64,000 bases of DNA from Ectobacillus ponti (GTDB lineage: Bacteria; Bacillota; Bacilli; Bacillales; Bacillaceae_G). A program made the translations under genes and the position numbers. Below the pieces are notes generated by a model that did no database searches, was not told the origin of the DNA, and saw only the letters and a list, made by a program, of their open reading frames with translations. Shown here in pieces: positions 1 to 7,693 of this stretch (the stretch's first letter is position 1; each line of letters begins with the position of its first letter). The stretch spans positions 1 to 64,000 of the forward strand of contig NZ_JANCLT010000013.1 in NCBI RefSeq assembly GCF_024294785.1, read 5' to 3'.

Positions 1-24
1 AGGACGTCGCTAGGCAACAGAGAG

Positions 25-51
25 GACCAGCCATGATGGCTGGTCTTTTTT
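25..51 (+). terminator. Rho-independent terminator of a gene left of the window
   Basis: A 10-bp perfect stem (GACCAGCCAT / ATGGCTGGTC) with a one-base centre is followed by a run of six T. The gene it ends lies outside the window. Confidence 0.85.
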
Positions 52-66
52 CGTGTGGTCATGTGA

Positions 67-181
67 TGAAACAATACACTGTGTAGTGGAACAAAACAGG
101 GAGAAATGGAACAATTATAACCATCAAATTCCCGGCATTGGAACAAAAAAGTCAAAAAGTGAGACAATTCCTGAGAGGAAC
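67..181. repeat. Degenerate tandem repeat, period about 21 bp (unit TGGAACAA plus about 13 variable bases)
   Basis: The core TG(G/A)AACAA starts at 67, 87, 107 and 139, with a looser copy (TGAGACAA) at 160, giving spacings of 20, 20, 32 and 21. Only the first eight bases of each unit are kept. The same core with the same period recurs at 50941-51020. No ribosome binding site or convincing coding sequence is present. Function unknown. Confidence 0.6.
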
Positions 182-333
182 CTGTCCAGCCCGCGCAATG
201 TACCCTGTAAATAAGGAAAATATCCATAATAGACGGGCTTCCCGGAAACGGCATAAGCGATAAATCACCACTGAACATAAAAAGCAAAAGGAGTTGTCTG
301 TTGTGACAACTCCTTTTGCGTAAGGTGCGATGC

Positions 334-768
334 TTAGAAATCTTCTTCTGTCCCCTGGCATTGCATGTCTTGGGTGCCCTGAGACTGCATGCCTTGCGTA
401 CCTTGGGATTGCATGCCTTGCATGGCTTGCATACCTCCTTGTATGGCCTGCATACCTCCCTGTATAGCCTGCATACCTTGCATAGCCTGCATGCCTTGAG
501 CCTGCTGGAGCTGCTGTTGCGTAGCCTGGATGATCTGCTGGGACTGCTGAATTTGCTGCAGCTTCGCTTCTGTTTGCACTCTTTCCTGCTCCAGCCGCAT
601 GCTTTCAGATTGCAGGTACTGTTGTGCCTGCTGAATGGTTTGCTGTGCTTGCTGCAGCATTTGATTCATTTGCGGATTTGTTTGCTGTACACTTTGCAGC
701 TGCAACTCTGCTTGTTGAAGCTCTTGCGTAATTTTCGCGAGCTGTTGTTGTTCATTGGATTGTGTCAT
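334..768 (-). CDS. Gln-rich coiled-coil protein with C-terminal GMQ repeats
   Basis: Small protein of 144 residues; no named family recognised. The first ~90 residues are very rich in Gln and read as one long heptad-like coiled coil (QQLAKITQELQQAELQLQ). The last ~50 residues are short repeats of the type GMQAMQ, GMQSQGTQ and QGTQDMQCQG, ending in an acidic TEEDF. The start has a strong GGAGGT site 7-8 bases upstream. It is divergent from a second Gln-rich coiled-coil gene at 1010, and the two are alike in composition rather than in detailed sequence. Such low-complexity small proteins are often spore-coat or surface components in Bacillus, but nothing in the sequence proves this. The biased composition produces long open frames on the other strand, which I regard as spurious. 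Confidence 0.7.
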   Translation of the reverse strand: MTQSNEQQQLAKITQELQQAELQLQSVQQTNPQMNQMLQQAQQTIQQAQQYLQSESMRLEQERVQTEAKLQQIQQSQQIIQATQQQLQQAQGMQAMQGMQAIQGGMQAIQGGMQAMQGMQSQGTQGMQSQGTQDMQCQGTEEDF

Positions 769-1009
769 GAAATTAACCTCCAGCTTGTAATAATTTTTTT
801 GGGTTCTGCCTTATCTTGCGCATAAAGCTTCTTTATATACCGGAATTTTACTTATATAAAGCCAAGTGAAGCCTGTTTTGTTCAGCGTCGCAAAGCATGA
901 AATATAAAAGCGGGATCTTGCCGTTGGAAGTAGTAGAAAAAAGCGAATATGTAAACACTAATGACCGGGAGTGTAAATCCCGACATATTTCATATGGGAG
1001 GTTACCTTG

Positions 1010-1363
1010 ATGATGCAACAGAATCAACAACAAAGCCAACACCAGCAGCTGCAGCAGGCGATTCAAAGTGTTCGCGCAGCGGAGCAGCAATTGCAAAGCA
1101 TGAAGAATGCAACTTCTCAGCAAAGCCAACGGCTCCAGCAGGCACAAATGGCTGTGCAGCAAGCCCACCAGCAGCTGCAGCTGGAAAGCCAGGAGCTGCT
1201 GCAGGCTGAGCAGATGATGCAGGTGGAGACACACCAGCTGCTGCAGGCGCAGGAGAAGGTACGTAAAGAACAAGCAGATGTTCGGGCGGCCCAACAGAAT
1301 GTACAGCAGGCGCAGATGGATGCTGCCGCCGCTATGAAGTCCATCGATGACCCGCTATCATAA
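1010..1363 (+). CDS. Gln-rich coiled-coil protein
   Basis: Protein of about 117 residues, nearly all of it a predicted coiled coil rich in Gln and Ala (QLQQAIQSVRAAEQQLQ; QVETHQLLQAQEKVRKEQ), ending in AAAAMKSIDDPLS. There is no signal peptide, Cys or membrane segment. I chose the ATG at 1010 because GGGAGGT at 996-1002 sits 7 bases upstream; a TTG at 1007 is too close and the ATG at 1013 is the other option. It is divergent from the similar gene at 334-768, which suggests a pair arising from one ancestral type. Function unknown; a structural or spore-related role is only a guess. Confidence 0.7.
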   Translation: MMQQNQQQSQHQQLQQAIQSVRAAEQQLQSMKNATSQQSQRLQQAQMAVQQAHQQLQLESQELLQAEQMMQVETHQLLQAQEKVRKEQADVRAAQQNVQQAQMDAAAAMKSIDDPLS

Positions 1364-1813
1364 ATCTGCACAGAAAGTCTGTTACAATCTATGGGGTCTA
1401 ACCTGCAAAGCATAAAGCATCATCGGCATGTCAAGGGGAGCAGCACGAGTGCTCCTGCAGCCAGGCGCAAGGTAAGCCGGATGGCTTCCTTTGCGCCCTA
1501 TATCCTGGCTGCCCGGGGCATCATCTTCTCTGCTTGCATGACTGCATTTCCGTTCCTTCACTCTACACTACATATTGAATGCTCCTATATTTCCCCCTAT
1601 AAAGATTTCGGCTAGGCCGTCAATTATTTCATATTATGAAGGATTTACTTACTTGATAAAGAATTAAGAAAATGCATATCAAAATATGCGGGGCTCAATC
1701 AGCAGCAAACCTTGCCGCGGGGTGTGTAAAAGGGGATTTGTATATTGTATCAGCTTTACGTATACATGATTTGCTGATTCCTGAACTACGAAAGATAGAA
1801 TGGGAGAGATAGA
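1364..1813. other. 450-bp gene-free stretch with hairpins
   Basis: No frame here has a plausible ribosome binding site. It holds a hairpin at 1437-1455 (GGAGCA / TGCTCC), a long imperfect hairpin at 1464-1497 (15-base arms around GGAT, no T-run) and a small one at 1673-1688 (GCATAT / ATATGC). They may end or stabilise the transcript of the preceding Gln-rich gene. Confidence 0.4.
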
Positions 1814-1951
1814 ATGGAAATGCAAGGGGAAGAGAAAACAAGAGGCAAGAAATCAGAGAAAGGATTAAATATCATCATCACGCTGGTTATTCTGGCTGTG
1901 CTGGCTGCATTTGGCTGGTTATTTTACCTGTTCACTTTCGCCCCAAAGTGA
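1814..1951 (+). CDS. Small single-span membrane protein (45 aa)
   Basis: A 45-residue open frame starting at an ATG preceded by GGGAGA (1802-1807). The first ~18 residues are charged (MEMQGEEKTRGKKSEKG), followed by one hydrophobic helix (LNIIITLVILAVLAAFGWLFYLF) and a short tail TFAPK. The topology is therefore a cytoplasmic basic head and one membrane span. A clear terminator follows 13 bases after the stop. No family recognised. The combination of a start signal, a charged head, a hydrophobic span and a terminator makes it a likely real gene. Confidence 0.6.
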   Translation: MEMQGEEKTRGKKSEKGLNIIITLVILAVLAAFGWLFYLFTFAPK

Positions 1952-1963
1952 CAAGGAGGGGAG

Positions 1964-1991
1964 AGGCCTCTGAAGCTAGCAGAGGCCTTTC
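1964..1991. terminator. Terminator between convergent genes
   Basis: Stem AGGCCTCTG (1964-1972) / CAGAGGCCT (1980-1988) followed by TTT. It lies just after the 45-aa gene and covers the stop codon of the minus-strand gene, so it may serve both. Confidence 0.6.
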
Positions 1992-2587
1992 GATTGCAAA
2001 TACATGAATCCCTGATCTGCGGCCGTTTCTATATAGCCTATGATTTGCTCCAGCGTGAACACACGCAGCGGCTTCCTCAAGTCCTCCTCATCAAATTCCA
2101 TATCCTTCTGTACATAAGGAAGCAAGCGTCCTACATCCTCAGCTGTCACTTCCTCCAGCTCCACCATTTCACCGGCACAGCGCAGGTCTTTCATCAATTC
2201 CTTCTTGCAGCCATAGTGCTGCAGCAGTTTTGCATTCAGCAGCCGGAAATCAGCATGGTAGCGTTCAAATATGCCGGGGTCGGCCTCCATCCGGTTTTTC
2301 AGCCAGGGCAAATAGAAGCCCTTCAGCCAAATGTCATCGGCAATGAGATGGGTGCAGTAGCCTAAAATAAACGGATGGTTCCGGTAATGGCTGTACTTGC
2401 GGGCAAATTGTCCATAGGCAATGCTTCGTGAATAGTCTGTTTCAGCACCGCTGTAGAAGTGGGACAGATTCTTCGGGGACACGGCATCCGGTGCAATTCC
2501 TCCCAGCAAGAATGCATTTCTGTCCGCTGTCGGGAAGCGGTTGGCAATGTGCCTGGCGATAATCAGATGCATGATTCGGGAGCCCAT
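1976..2587 (-). CDS. Zinc-dependent phospholipase C-like hydrolase
   Basis: Protein of 203 residues resembling the zinc-dependent phospholipase C / S1-P1 nuclease-like family (Pfam Zn_dep_PLPC). Supporting motifs are an N-terminal MHLIIARHIANRF helix with His, FLLGGIAPDAV (the aspartate of the metal site), HFYSG, and GYCTHLIADDIW, giving the expected His and Asp metal ligands. No signal peptide is visible, so it probably acts in the cytoplasm. The start is supported by AAAGGAGAG 6 bases upstream. It stands alone, convergent with the 45-aa membrane gene and divergent from the two-component operon. The substrate is unknown. Confidence 0.7.
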   Translation of the reverse strand: MGSRIMHLIIARHIANRFPTADRNAFLLGGIAPDAVSPKNLSHFYSGAETDYSRSIAYGQFARKYSHYRNHPFILGYCTHLIADDIWLKGFYLPWLKNRMEADPGIFERYHADFRLLNAKLLQHYGCKKELMKDLRCAGEMVELEEVTAEDVGRLLPYVQKDMEFDEEDLRKPLRVFTLEQIIGYIETAADQGFMYLQSKGLC

Positions 2588-2796
2588 CTTGTTTCTCTCC
2601 TTTAGTATGTATGGCTGTTTTTGTGCGTAAAATCGGCGGAAAAGCCTGATTATTTCTCTTACTATTCAATCGGTAAGGAAGCTCAGTTATAAGATTCATA
2701 GTTATATATTAACTCTTATGTAATTGATTCGCTATACAGATTGCTTTGGAGCAATTCCCTCATTGGAATTCCCGAAATCACCCAAGCAGGCTTATT

Positions 2797-2850
2797 TTCA
2801 ACAAATCTTCAGTTTTTCTTCAGCACGATTTAAGCAAAGTGGTGCATAAT
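2797..2850 (+). promoter_or_regulatory. Response-regulator box and promoter of the two-component operon
   Basis: Four direct repeats start exactly 11 bp apart: TTCAAC (2797), TTCAGT (2808), TTCAGC (2819) and TTAAGC (2830). The -10 box CATAAT (2845-2850) begins 15 bp after the start of the last repeat, and no good -35 is present. Direct repeats spaced 11 bp are typical of OmpR/PhoB-family regulators, and the gene just downstream encodes one. The same array with the same geometry precedes the glycosyltransferase genes at 5297 and 7694. Confidence 0.75.
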
Positions 2851-2882
2851 GAGACAGAGATGAAGGAATCGGAGGGATGGGC

Positions 2883-3560
2883 ATGCAGCTGCATGGCTTT
2901 CGAATATTGGTGGTGGATGATGAGCCGCATATTGTGCAATTTTTGGAGTTTGGCCTGGAGAATGAAGGCTTTGAGGTGCGGACGGCAGCTGACGGCATGT
3001 CGGCGATGGCAGCCGCCAAGGAGTTTCAGCCGCATGTGGCCATTTTGGATGTGATGATGCCGGGAATGGACGGCTTTGAGGTATGCCGGATGCTGAAGAA
3101 AACAGAAAATGTTGCCGTCATTATGCTGACAGCGAAGGATGAGGTGGAGGACCGGGTGAAGGGGCTGACGCTGGGCGCTGATGATTACGTCATTAAGCCG
3201 TTCAGCTTCGAGGAGCTGCTGGCCCGCATCTATGCCCGCATCCGCAATCAGTTTCCCAATCTGTTCGGCGAAGTGGTTATGGGCCCATTCCAGGTGGATG
3301 ACCGGCGGAAGGAAATTAAGTTTCAGGGCCGGATGCTGGAGCTGTCGCCGACGGAATACAGCCTGCTTCACTTCCTGCTGCTGAATCATGGCATGGTGCT
3401 GAGCAAGGCCGTCATTTTGGATAAGGTATGGGGCTATGATTTCGGCGGCGATGAAAATATTGTGGAGGTGTATATCCGGTCGCTGCGCGATAAAATCGGC
3501 GATAAAGAACGGCAATATATTAAAACAGTGCGCGGTGCCGGCTATCGGGTAGAGGCATGA
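2883..3560 (+). CDS. OmpR-family response regulator
   Basis: Two-component response regulator of 225 residues. The receiver domain (about 1-115) has the acidic pair VDDE at 11-14, the phosphoryl-accepting Asp56 in ILDVMMPGMDG and the conserved Lys85 in LTAKDE. The C-terminal half (about 130-225) is a winged-helix DNA-binding domain (ELSPTEYSLLHFLLLNHG; IVEVYIRSLRDKIG; YIKTVRGAGYRV). I chose the ATG at 2883 because GGAGGG at 2871-2876 lies 6 bases upstream; the ATG at 2877 directly abuts it. The stop overlaps the kinase start (ATGA), so the two are translationally coupled. An 11-bp-spaced repeat array in its own promoter suggests autoregulation, and the same array precedes the two downstream glycosyltransferase genes, which are its likely targets. 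Confidence 0.92.
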   Translation: MQLHGFRILVVDDEPHIVQFLEFGLENEGFEVRTAADGMSAMAAAKEFQPHVAILDVMMPGMDGFEVCRMLKKTENVAVIMLTAKDEVEDRVKGLTLGADDYVIKPFSFEELLARIYARIRNQFPNLFGEVVMGPFQVDDRRKEIKFQGRMLELSPTEYSLLHFLLLNHGMVLSKAVILDKVWGYDFGGDENIVEVYIRSLRDKIGDKERQYIKTVRGAGYRVEA

Positions 3561-4999
3561 TGAAGCGCTGGAAAGAGCGGCTGGCCGACGGTTCGCTCCG
3601 GGTGAAGCTATTGTCGCGCACGCTGCTTGTACTCGCCGCATTGCTGTTGCTTGTCGGCGTCCTGCAGTATGTGCTCATGAAGGATGTTGTATATAAAAGC
3701 AAAGCCGCCAGCCTGCAAAGCCAGGCGATGGCGCTGCCGCCGGATATTTGGGAGCGGGGCGGCAGGGACAGGCCGCCGCTGTTTCTGGCACCGGATGACG
3801 GCTTTGCTTTCATTGATTGGGATGGAACGTTCACTGCGCTGTCCTCCGGTCAGGGAGCAAAGCCGCCGCAGCTTTCCAAGGAGCAGTACATGCAGGCGCT
3901 GCAGCAGCGGCCAAGCCTGCATTACCAGGTGGTCGAGGATAAAGATGGCACCTCGCAAATGGTTGTCCTGCAGCCGGTGATGGGAAGAGAGGGCAAGCTG
4001 CAGGGGCTCATACAAATCAGCACCCCTACAGCGCCGCTTCAGGATTTGCTGCTGGGCCAGCTGGCGATTTTTGTCGGGCTTGCTGTGCTGGCCATGCTGG
4101 TCGGCTTGCTGTGCTATTTGCCGGTGCTGCGCCGGACGCTGGTGCCGCTCTCGACAATGGTGGAAACGGCTGAGCAAATTGATGCCGGCAATTTGGATAC
4201 CCGCTTCCCTGTGCGGCAGGGGCAGAAGGAGATCGACAGGCTGGCGGCTTCCTTTAACGGGATGCTGGAGCGCCTGGAGACTTCGTTTAGGATAGAACAG
4301 GAAACGAAGGAGCAGATGCGGCGATTTGTGGCAGATGCTTCGCATGAGCTGCGGACACCGCTCACATCCATCAATGGATTTCTGGACATTTTGCTGCGCG
4401 GCGCCGCCCGCAAGCCCGAGCAGCTCGAACGCGCGTTGACGAGTATGAAAAGCGAGTCCGCCCGCCTCAATAAGCTCGTGAATGATTTGCTGCTGCTGGC
4501 GAGACTGGAGCAAACGCCGGAAATCCAGCTGTCGGATGGAAAGCTGGATGAGCTGCTCCGCGCCATGGAGCCGCAGCTTCGGATATTGGCCGGGGACCGG
4601 CAGCTGGAGCCGCAGCTGCAGCCGGTCAGCTGCCGGTACGATGCAGATAAGCTGAAGCAGGTTGTGCTCAACCTGTTCTACAACGCGGTGCAGCATACAG
4701 ATCCCGTGGAAGGACATATCCGGGTGCAGCTTCAGCAGAAGGCAGGGCAGGTGGAGCTCGCAGTGGAGGATAACGGAGCGGGCATCAGCAAGGAGCATGC
4801 CGGGCATATTTTTGACCGCTTTTACAGAAGCGATTCCTCCCGTACACGCACGTACGGGGGAGCGGGTCTTGGTTTGTCGATTACAAAAGCAATCGTTGCT
4901 GCACACGGCGGAACGATCCACGTGGAAAGTGAAGAAGGAAGAGGCAGCCGTTTTTTCATCCGGCTGCCGGCTGAAGGAGATGGCGCGGAGGCTCTATAG
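3557..4999 (+). CDS. Sensor histidine kinase of the two-component system
   Basis: Membrane histidine kinase of 480 residues. Order of parts: transmembrane helix at about 18-40, extracellular sensor region at about 41-165, second transmembrane helix at about 168-190, HAMP linker at about 190-245, dimerisation domain with the phosphorylated His263 in FVADASHELRTPLTS, and the ATP-binding domain with the N box (LNLFYNAVQH, 371-380), G1 (DNGAGI, 405-410) and G2 (GGAGLGLSI, 434-442). It overlaps the response-regulator stop by 4 bases. It probably senses a cell-envelope cue, as the putative targets are membrane glycosyltransferases; the signal cannot be read from the sequence. Confidence 0.92.
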   Translation: MMKRWKERLADGSLRVKLLSRTLLVLAALLLLVGVLQYVLMKDVVYKSKAASLQSQAMALPPDIWERGGRDRPPLFLAPDDGFAFIDWDGTFTALSSGQGAKPPQLSKEQYMQALQQRPSLHYQVVEDKDGTSQMVVLQPVMGREGKLQGLIQISTPTAPLQDLLLGQLAIFVGLAVLAMLVGLLCYLPVLRRTLVPLSTMVETAEQIDAGNLDTRFPVRQGQKEIDRLAASFNGMLERLETSFRIEQETKEQMRRFVADASHELRTPLTSINGFLDILLRGAARKPEQLERALTSMKSESARLNKLVNDLLLLARLEQTPEIQLSDGKLDELLRAMEPQLRILAGDRQLEPQLQPVSCRYDADKLKQVVLNLFYNAVQHTDPVEGHIRVQLQQKAGQVELAVEDNGAGISKEHAGHIFDRFYRSDSSRTRTYGGAGLGLSITKAIVAAHGGTIHVESEEGRGSRFFIRLPAEGDGAEAL

Positions 5000-5046
5000 G
5001 GCATTCGCGCCATCTGTTTATTTTGGGCTGCTTCTGCTTTTTTTGG

Positions 5047-5171
5047 TGTCCAGCTGCTGCAGCCAGCCATCTGCCAGGGAAGAACCTGGCCCGACAAAGG
5101 CAGAGACCGCCTTTGCGTGCCAGAACTGTTCCCTTCGGATGGCTAATCGGGCTGCTTCCGCTTTTCTTTTC
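5047..5171 (+). repeat. Dispersed ~120-bp palindromic element, copy A
   Basis: Begins TGTCCAGCT and ends CCGCTTTTC. It contains the nested inverted arms ATCTGCCAGGGAAGAACC and a CCCTTCGGAT segment. A partial copy of its right end (GGGCTGCTTCTGC) lies just before it at 5028-5042. Copies B (12038-12160) and C (45765-45884, reversed) match in order and spacing of segments. The right end abuts the response-regulator box of the next promoter. Confidence 0.7.
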
Positions 5172-5244
5172 AGCAAACGTTCAGCAATCCCTCAAGAACT
5201 CCTCAGTTTCCCTTAAGGTTGGCCTCAGCTTTGCTGTGTATGAT
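5169..5244 (+). promoter_or_regulatory. Response-regulator box and promoter of the GT39 gene
   Basis: Six half-sites start exactly 11 bp apart: TTCAGC (5169), TTCAGC (5180), CTCAAG (5191), CTCAGT (5202), TTAAGG (5213) and CTCAGC (5224). The -10 box TATGAT (5239-5244) starts 15 bp after the start of the last half-site, as in the two sister promoters. Confidence 0.78.
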
Positions 5245-5296
5245 GCAGGTATGAATAAAAAATGAAACGAACTCATACAACGAGGGGGAGAACGAG

Positions 5297-7330
5297 ATGG
5301 AGACGAAGCAAGGCAGACGGTTTGACGGTGTGCTGGCGGGCATTACGGTGCTGGCGGCATTCCTGAACCTATTTCATATCTGGAACAGCGGCAGCGCCAA
5401 CTCTTATTACACAGCAGCAGTCACAAGCATGCTGCAGAATTTCCACAGCTTCTTTTATGCATCATTGGACCCGGTGGGCTTTATTACAGTGGATAAGCCG
5501 CCGGTGGCATTCTGGATTCAGACCGTATTTGCGACAGTCCTTGGGGTGCATGGCTGGAGTGTCATTCTGCCGCAGGCATTGGCCGGCGTTGGCTCAGTCC
5601 TGCTTGTATACGCGATGGTCAAACCAACCTTCGGACAAACGGCGGCCCGGCTTGCGAGCCTTGGGGTTGCACTGACGCCGATTGCGGTTGCGGTCAGCCG
5701 GACCAACAACATTGATGCGATGCTTGTGTTCACGCTGCTGCTTGGCGCGTGGATGCTGTTTCGTGGCGCAAAGCAGCAGAAGCTTGGCTGGGTGCTGGGC
5801 GCTTTTGCGATGATTGGGGTCGGCTTCAATATGAAAATGCTGCAGGCCTTCATGGTGGCGCCGGCATTTTACCTGTTCTATCTGCTTGCTTTCCAAACAG
5901 GCTTGAAAAAGAAAGTGATGGGTCTGGTTGCATCCACTGTGTTGATGTTTGGTGTGGCCTTATCCTGGGCGGTGGTTGTGGACAGCATCCCGGCCAGCGA
6001 GCGTCCGTATATCGGAAGCAGCTCAACCAACTCCGTGCTGGAGCTGGCATTTGGCTATAACGGCTTGTCCCGCCTGACCGGGCAAAACACAGTCGGCGGC
6101 CAAAGCAGCGCAACCAAGTCCCAAGCATCTCCGCCAAGCGGTGGCACACCTGATGGGCAACAGCCTGGGGGCAATCCGCCGAATGGAGCTCCAGGCGGCG
6201 GTCAAAGCGCAAGCGGTATGTTCGGCACAGGAACTCCCGGCCCGCTCCGCTTGTTCCAAACAGAATTATCCGGACAGGCAAGCTGGCTGCTTCCGTTCGT
6301 TGCTTTCGGAAGTGTCATCCTGTTGGCTGGTGTCCGCTTCCGTAAAACGTTGACAAGCAAAGAAGTGGAAACGGTGTTCTGGCTGGCCTGGCTGCTGCCG
6401 ATCGCGGCATTCTTCAGCGTGGCGGGCTTCTTCCACCATTATTATCTAGTGATGCTTGCGCCGGCATTGGGAGCGCTGTTCGGCGCAGGCGCAACCGAGC
6501 TTTGGAATGCGCACCGGGCGCAAGAGGGCTGGAAGTCTTATCTGCTGCCGGCAGCAGTGCTGGTTACAACAGCATTTCAGCTGTACATCATACAGCCATA
6601 CAACAGCACAATCGGCATGGGCTGGCTGGTTGCAGTCGGCGTTGCCGGAATCGGCACAGCACTGGCGCTGTTCTTTACCCGTGCCAAGTACAAGTGGCTG
6701 CCGCTTGCAGGCATACTCACTTTGTTGATTGGGCCCGCATACTGGTCCTTCACGCCAATTGTTTACGGGGACAATACATCCATTCCACAGGCAGGACCAG
6801 GCGGCTCGCATGGCATGGGCGGACCCGGCGGCAACATGCCGCAGGGCGGGCCTCCTTCCTTTGGTGAAAATGGACCGGGCGGCATGCCGAATATGCCGGA
6901 AAATACCCAAGGCAGCATGAAAATGGGCAATATGGATCAGGGTGTCAACCAAGCCTTGCTTTCCTATGTAACCAAAAATAATACAGGCGAGAAGTATTTG
7001 TTTGCGACAACAAGAGCAAATGATGCGGCCTCTTATATCATTGAAACAGGCAAAGCGGTCATGGCGATGGGCGGCTTCTCCGGCTCGGACCCTGCGCTGA
7101 CAGTTGATAAGCTGCAGCAACTGGTGAAAAACAAGGAGATTAAGTACTTCCTCATTCCATCCAGCGGAAGCAGCGGCATGGGCGGCTCCGGCAATTCCGA
7201 GGTATATGAGTGGATCCGCAAGCACAGCAAGGAGATTCCGACGTCCGAATGGCAGGGAAGCTCCGCGGATACAAATGCCGGTAATCCGGGCATGGGCGGC
7301 TCTAGCGCATTGTACGAAATCAACCAATAA
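5297..7330 (+). CDS. GT39-family membrane glycosyltransferase (YkcB-like)
   Basis: Polytopic membrane protein of 677 residues of the ArnT/PMT-like glycosyltransferase 39 family, resembling B. subtilis YkcB. Such enzymes move a sugar from a polyprenyl-phosphate carrier to an extracytoplasmic acceptor. The N-terminal part has the family signature (YYTAAVTSMLQNFHSFFYASLDP, then VDKPPVAFW) and about eleven hydrophobic segments. Two Gly/Pro/Gln-rich loops interrupt it (about 275-310 and 495-540), and a C-terminal soluble domain ends in ALYEINQ. GGGGGAG precedes the start. Its promoter carries the response-regulator box. The downstream gene encodes a matching GT2 enzyme that could make the lipid-linked sugar donor. 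Sugar and acceptor are unknown. Confidence 0.88.
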   Translation: METKQGRRFDGVLAGITVLAAFLNLFHIWNSGSANSYYTAAVTSMLQNFHSFFYASLDPVGFITVDKPPVAFWIQTVFATVLGVHGWSVILPQALAGVGSVLLVYAMVKPTFGQTAARLASLGVALTPIAVAVSRTNNIDAMLVFTLLLGAWMLFRGAKQQKLGWVLGAFAMIGVGFNMKMLQAFMVAPAFYLFYLLAFQTGLKKKVMGLVASTVLMFGVALSWAVVVDSIPASERPYIGSSSTNSVLELAFGYNGLSRLTGQNTVGGQSSATKSQASPPSGGTPDGQQPGGNPPNGAPGGGQSASGMFGTGTPGPLRLFQTELSGQASWLLPFVAFGSVILLAGVRFRKTLTSKEVETVFWLAWLLPIAAFFSVAGFFHHYYLVMLAPALGALFGAGATELWNAHRAQEGWKSYLLPAAVLVTTAFQLYIIQPYNSTIGMGWLVAVGVAGIGTALALFFTRAKYKWLPLAGILTLLIGPAYWSFTPIVYGDNTSIPQAGPGGSHGMGGPGGNMPQGGPPSFGENGPGGMPNMPENTQGSMKMGNMDQGVNQALLSYVTKNNTGEKYLFATTRANDAASYIIETGKAVMAMGGFSGSDPALTVDKLQQLVKNKEIKYFLIPSSGSSGMGGSGNSEVYEWIRKHSKEIPTSEWQGSSADTNAGNPGMGGSSALYEINQ

Positions 7331-7344
7331 GCAGCATGCAAGGG

Positions 7345-7373
7345 GGACCCACAGAATCGGGTCCTCTTTTTTT
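7345..7373 (+). terminator. Terminator of the GT39 gene
   Basis: Stem GGACCC (7345-7350) / GGGTCC (7359-7364) followed by TCTTTTTTT. Confidence 0.85.
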
Positions 7374-7384
7374 GCGGCATGCAA

Positions 7385-7520
7385 TTGCAGGAAGAAGGCG
7401 GCGGATTGCAGGAAACACAGAATGAATTGTAGGAAACACAAGATGAATTGTAGGAAGCACACTTTGATTTGTGGGAAAAGCAGCGTGACTGCCGGAGACT
7501 GCATGGAATTGCAAGAAAAT
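7385..7520. repeat. Tandem repeat, period exactly 21 bp (unit TTGYAGGAA...)
   Basis: Units start at 7385, 7406, 7427, 7448, 7469 and about 7490, each 21 bp apart, with a last copy at 7509. The kept core is TTG(C/T)(A/G)GGAAA. In one frame it reads as the 7-residue repeat NCRKHRM, but there is no start signal. It sits between the GT39 terminator and the next promoter. Confidence 0.7.
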
Positions 7521-7563
7521 AGGCCGGACTATGCCGGCCGGGCGAGTCCCCTCCGCTTTTCTT

Positions 7564-7639
7564 TTCAGCAAACGTTCAGCGATTCCTCAAGAACTCCTCA
7601 GTTTCCCTTAAGGTGCAGTTCAGCTTGATTGGATATGAT
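7564..7639 (+). promoter_or_regulatory. Response-regulator box and promoter of the GT2 gene
   Basis: Six half-sites at exact 11-bp steps: TTCAGC (7564), TTCAGC (7575), CTCAAG (7586), CTCAGT (7597), TTAAGG (7608) and TTCAGC (7619). The -10 box TATGAT (7634-7639) begins 15 bp after the start of the last one. Most of the array is a direct duplicate of that at 5169-5218. Confidence 0.78.
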
Positions 7640-7693
7640 GAGTTCATCAGAAACGGACAGGAAATCAAACCAGTCGGTCAGGAGGATAGAAAC

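Noticed and set aside
67-181. Tandem repeat as a phage or IS end
   Set aside because: No transposase, integrase or target-site duplication is visible anywhere nearby.
316-825. Long open frame on the plus strand opposite the Gln-rich gene
   Set aside because: It is a by-product of the CAG/CTG-rich composition; Leu/His repeats with no ribosome binding site.
1391-1615. 74-codon open frame after the second Gln-rich gene
   Set aside because: No ribosome binding site, no recognisable domain, and it spans two hairpins.
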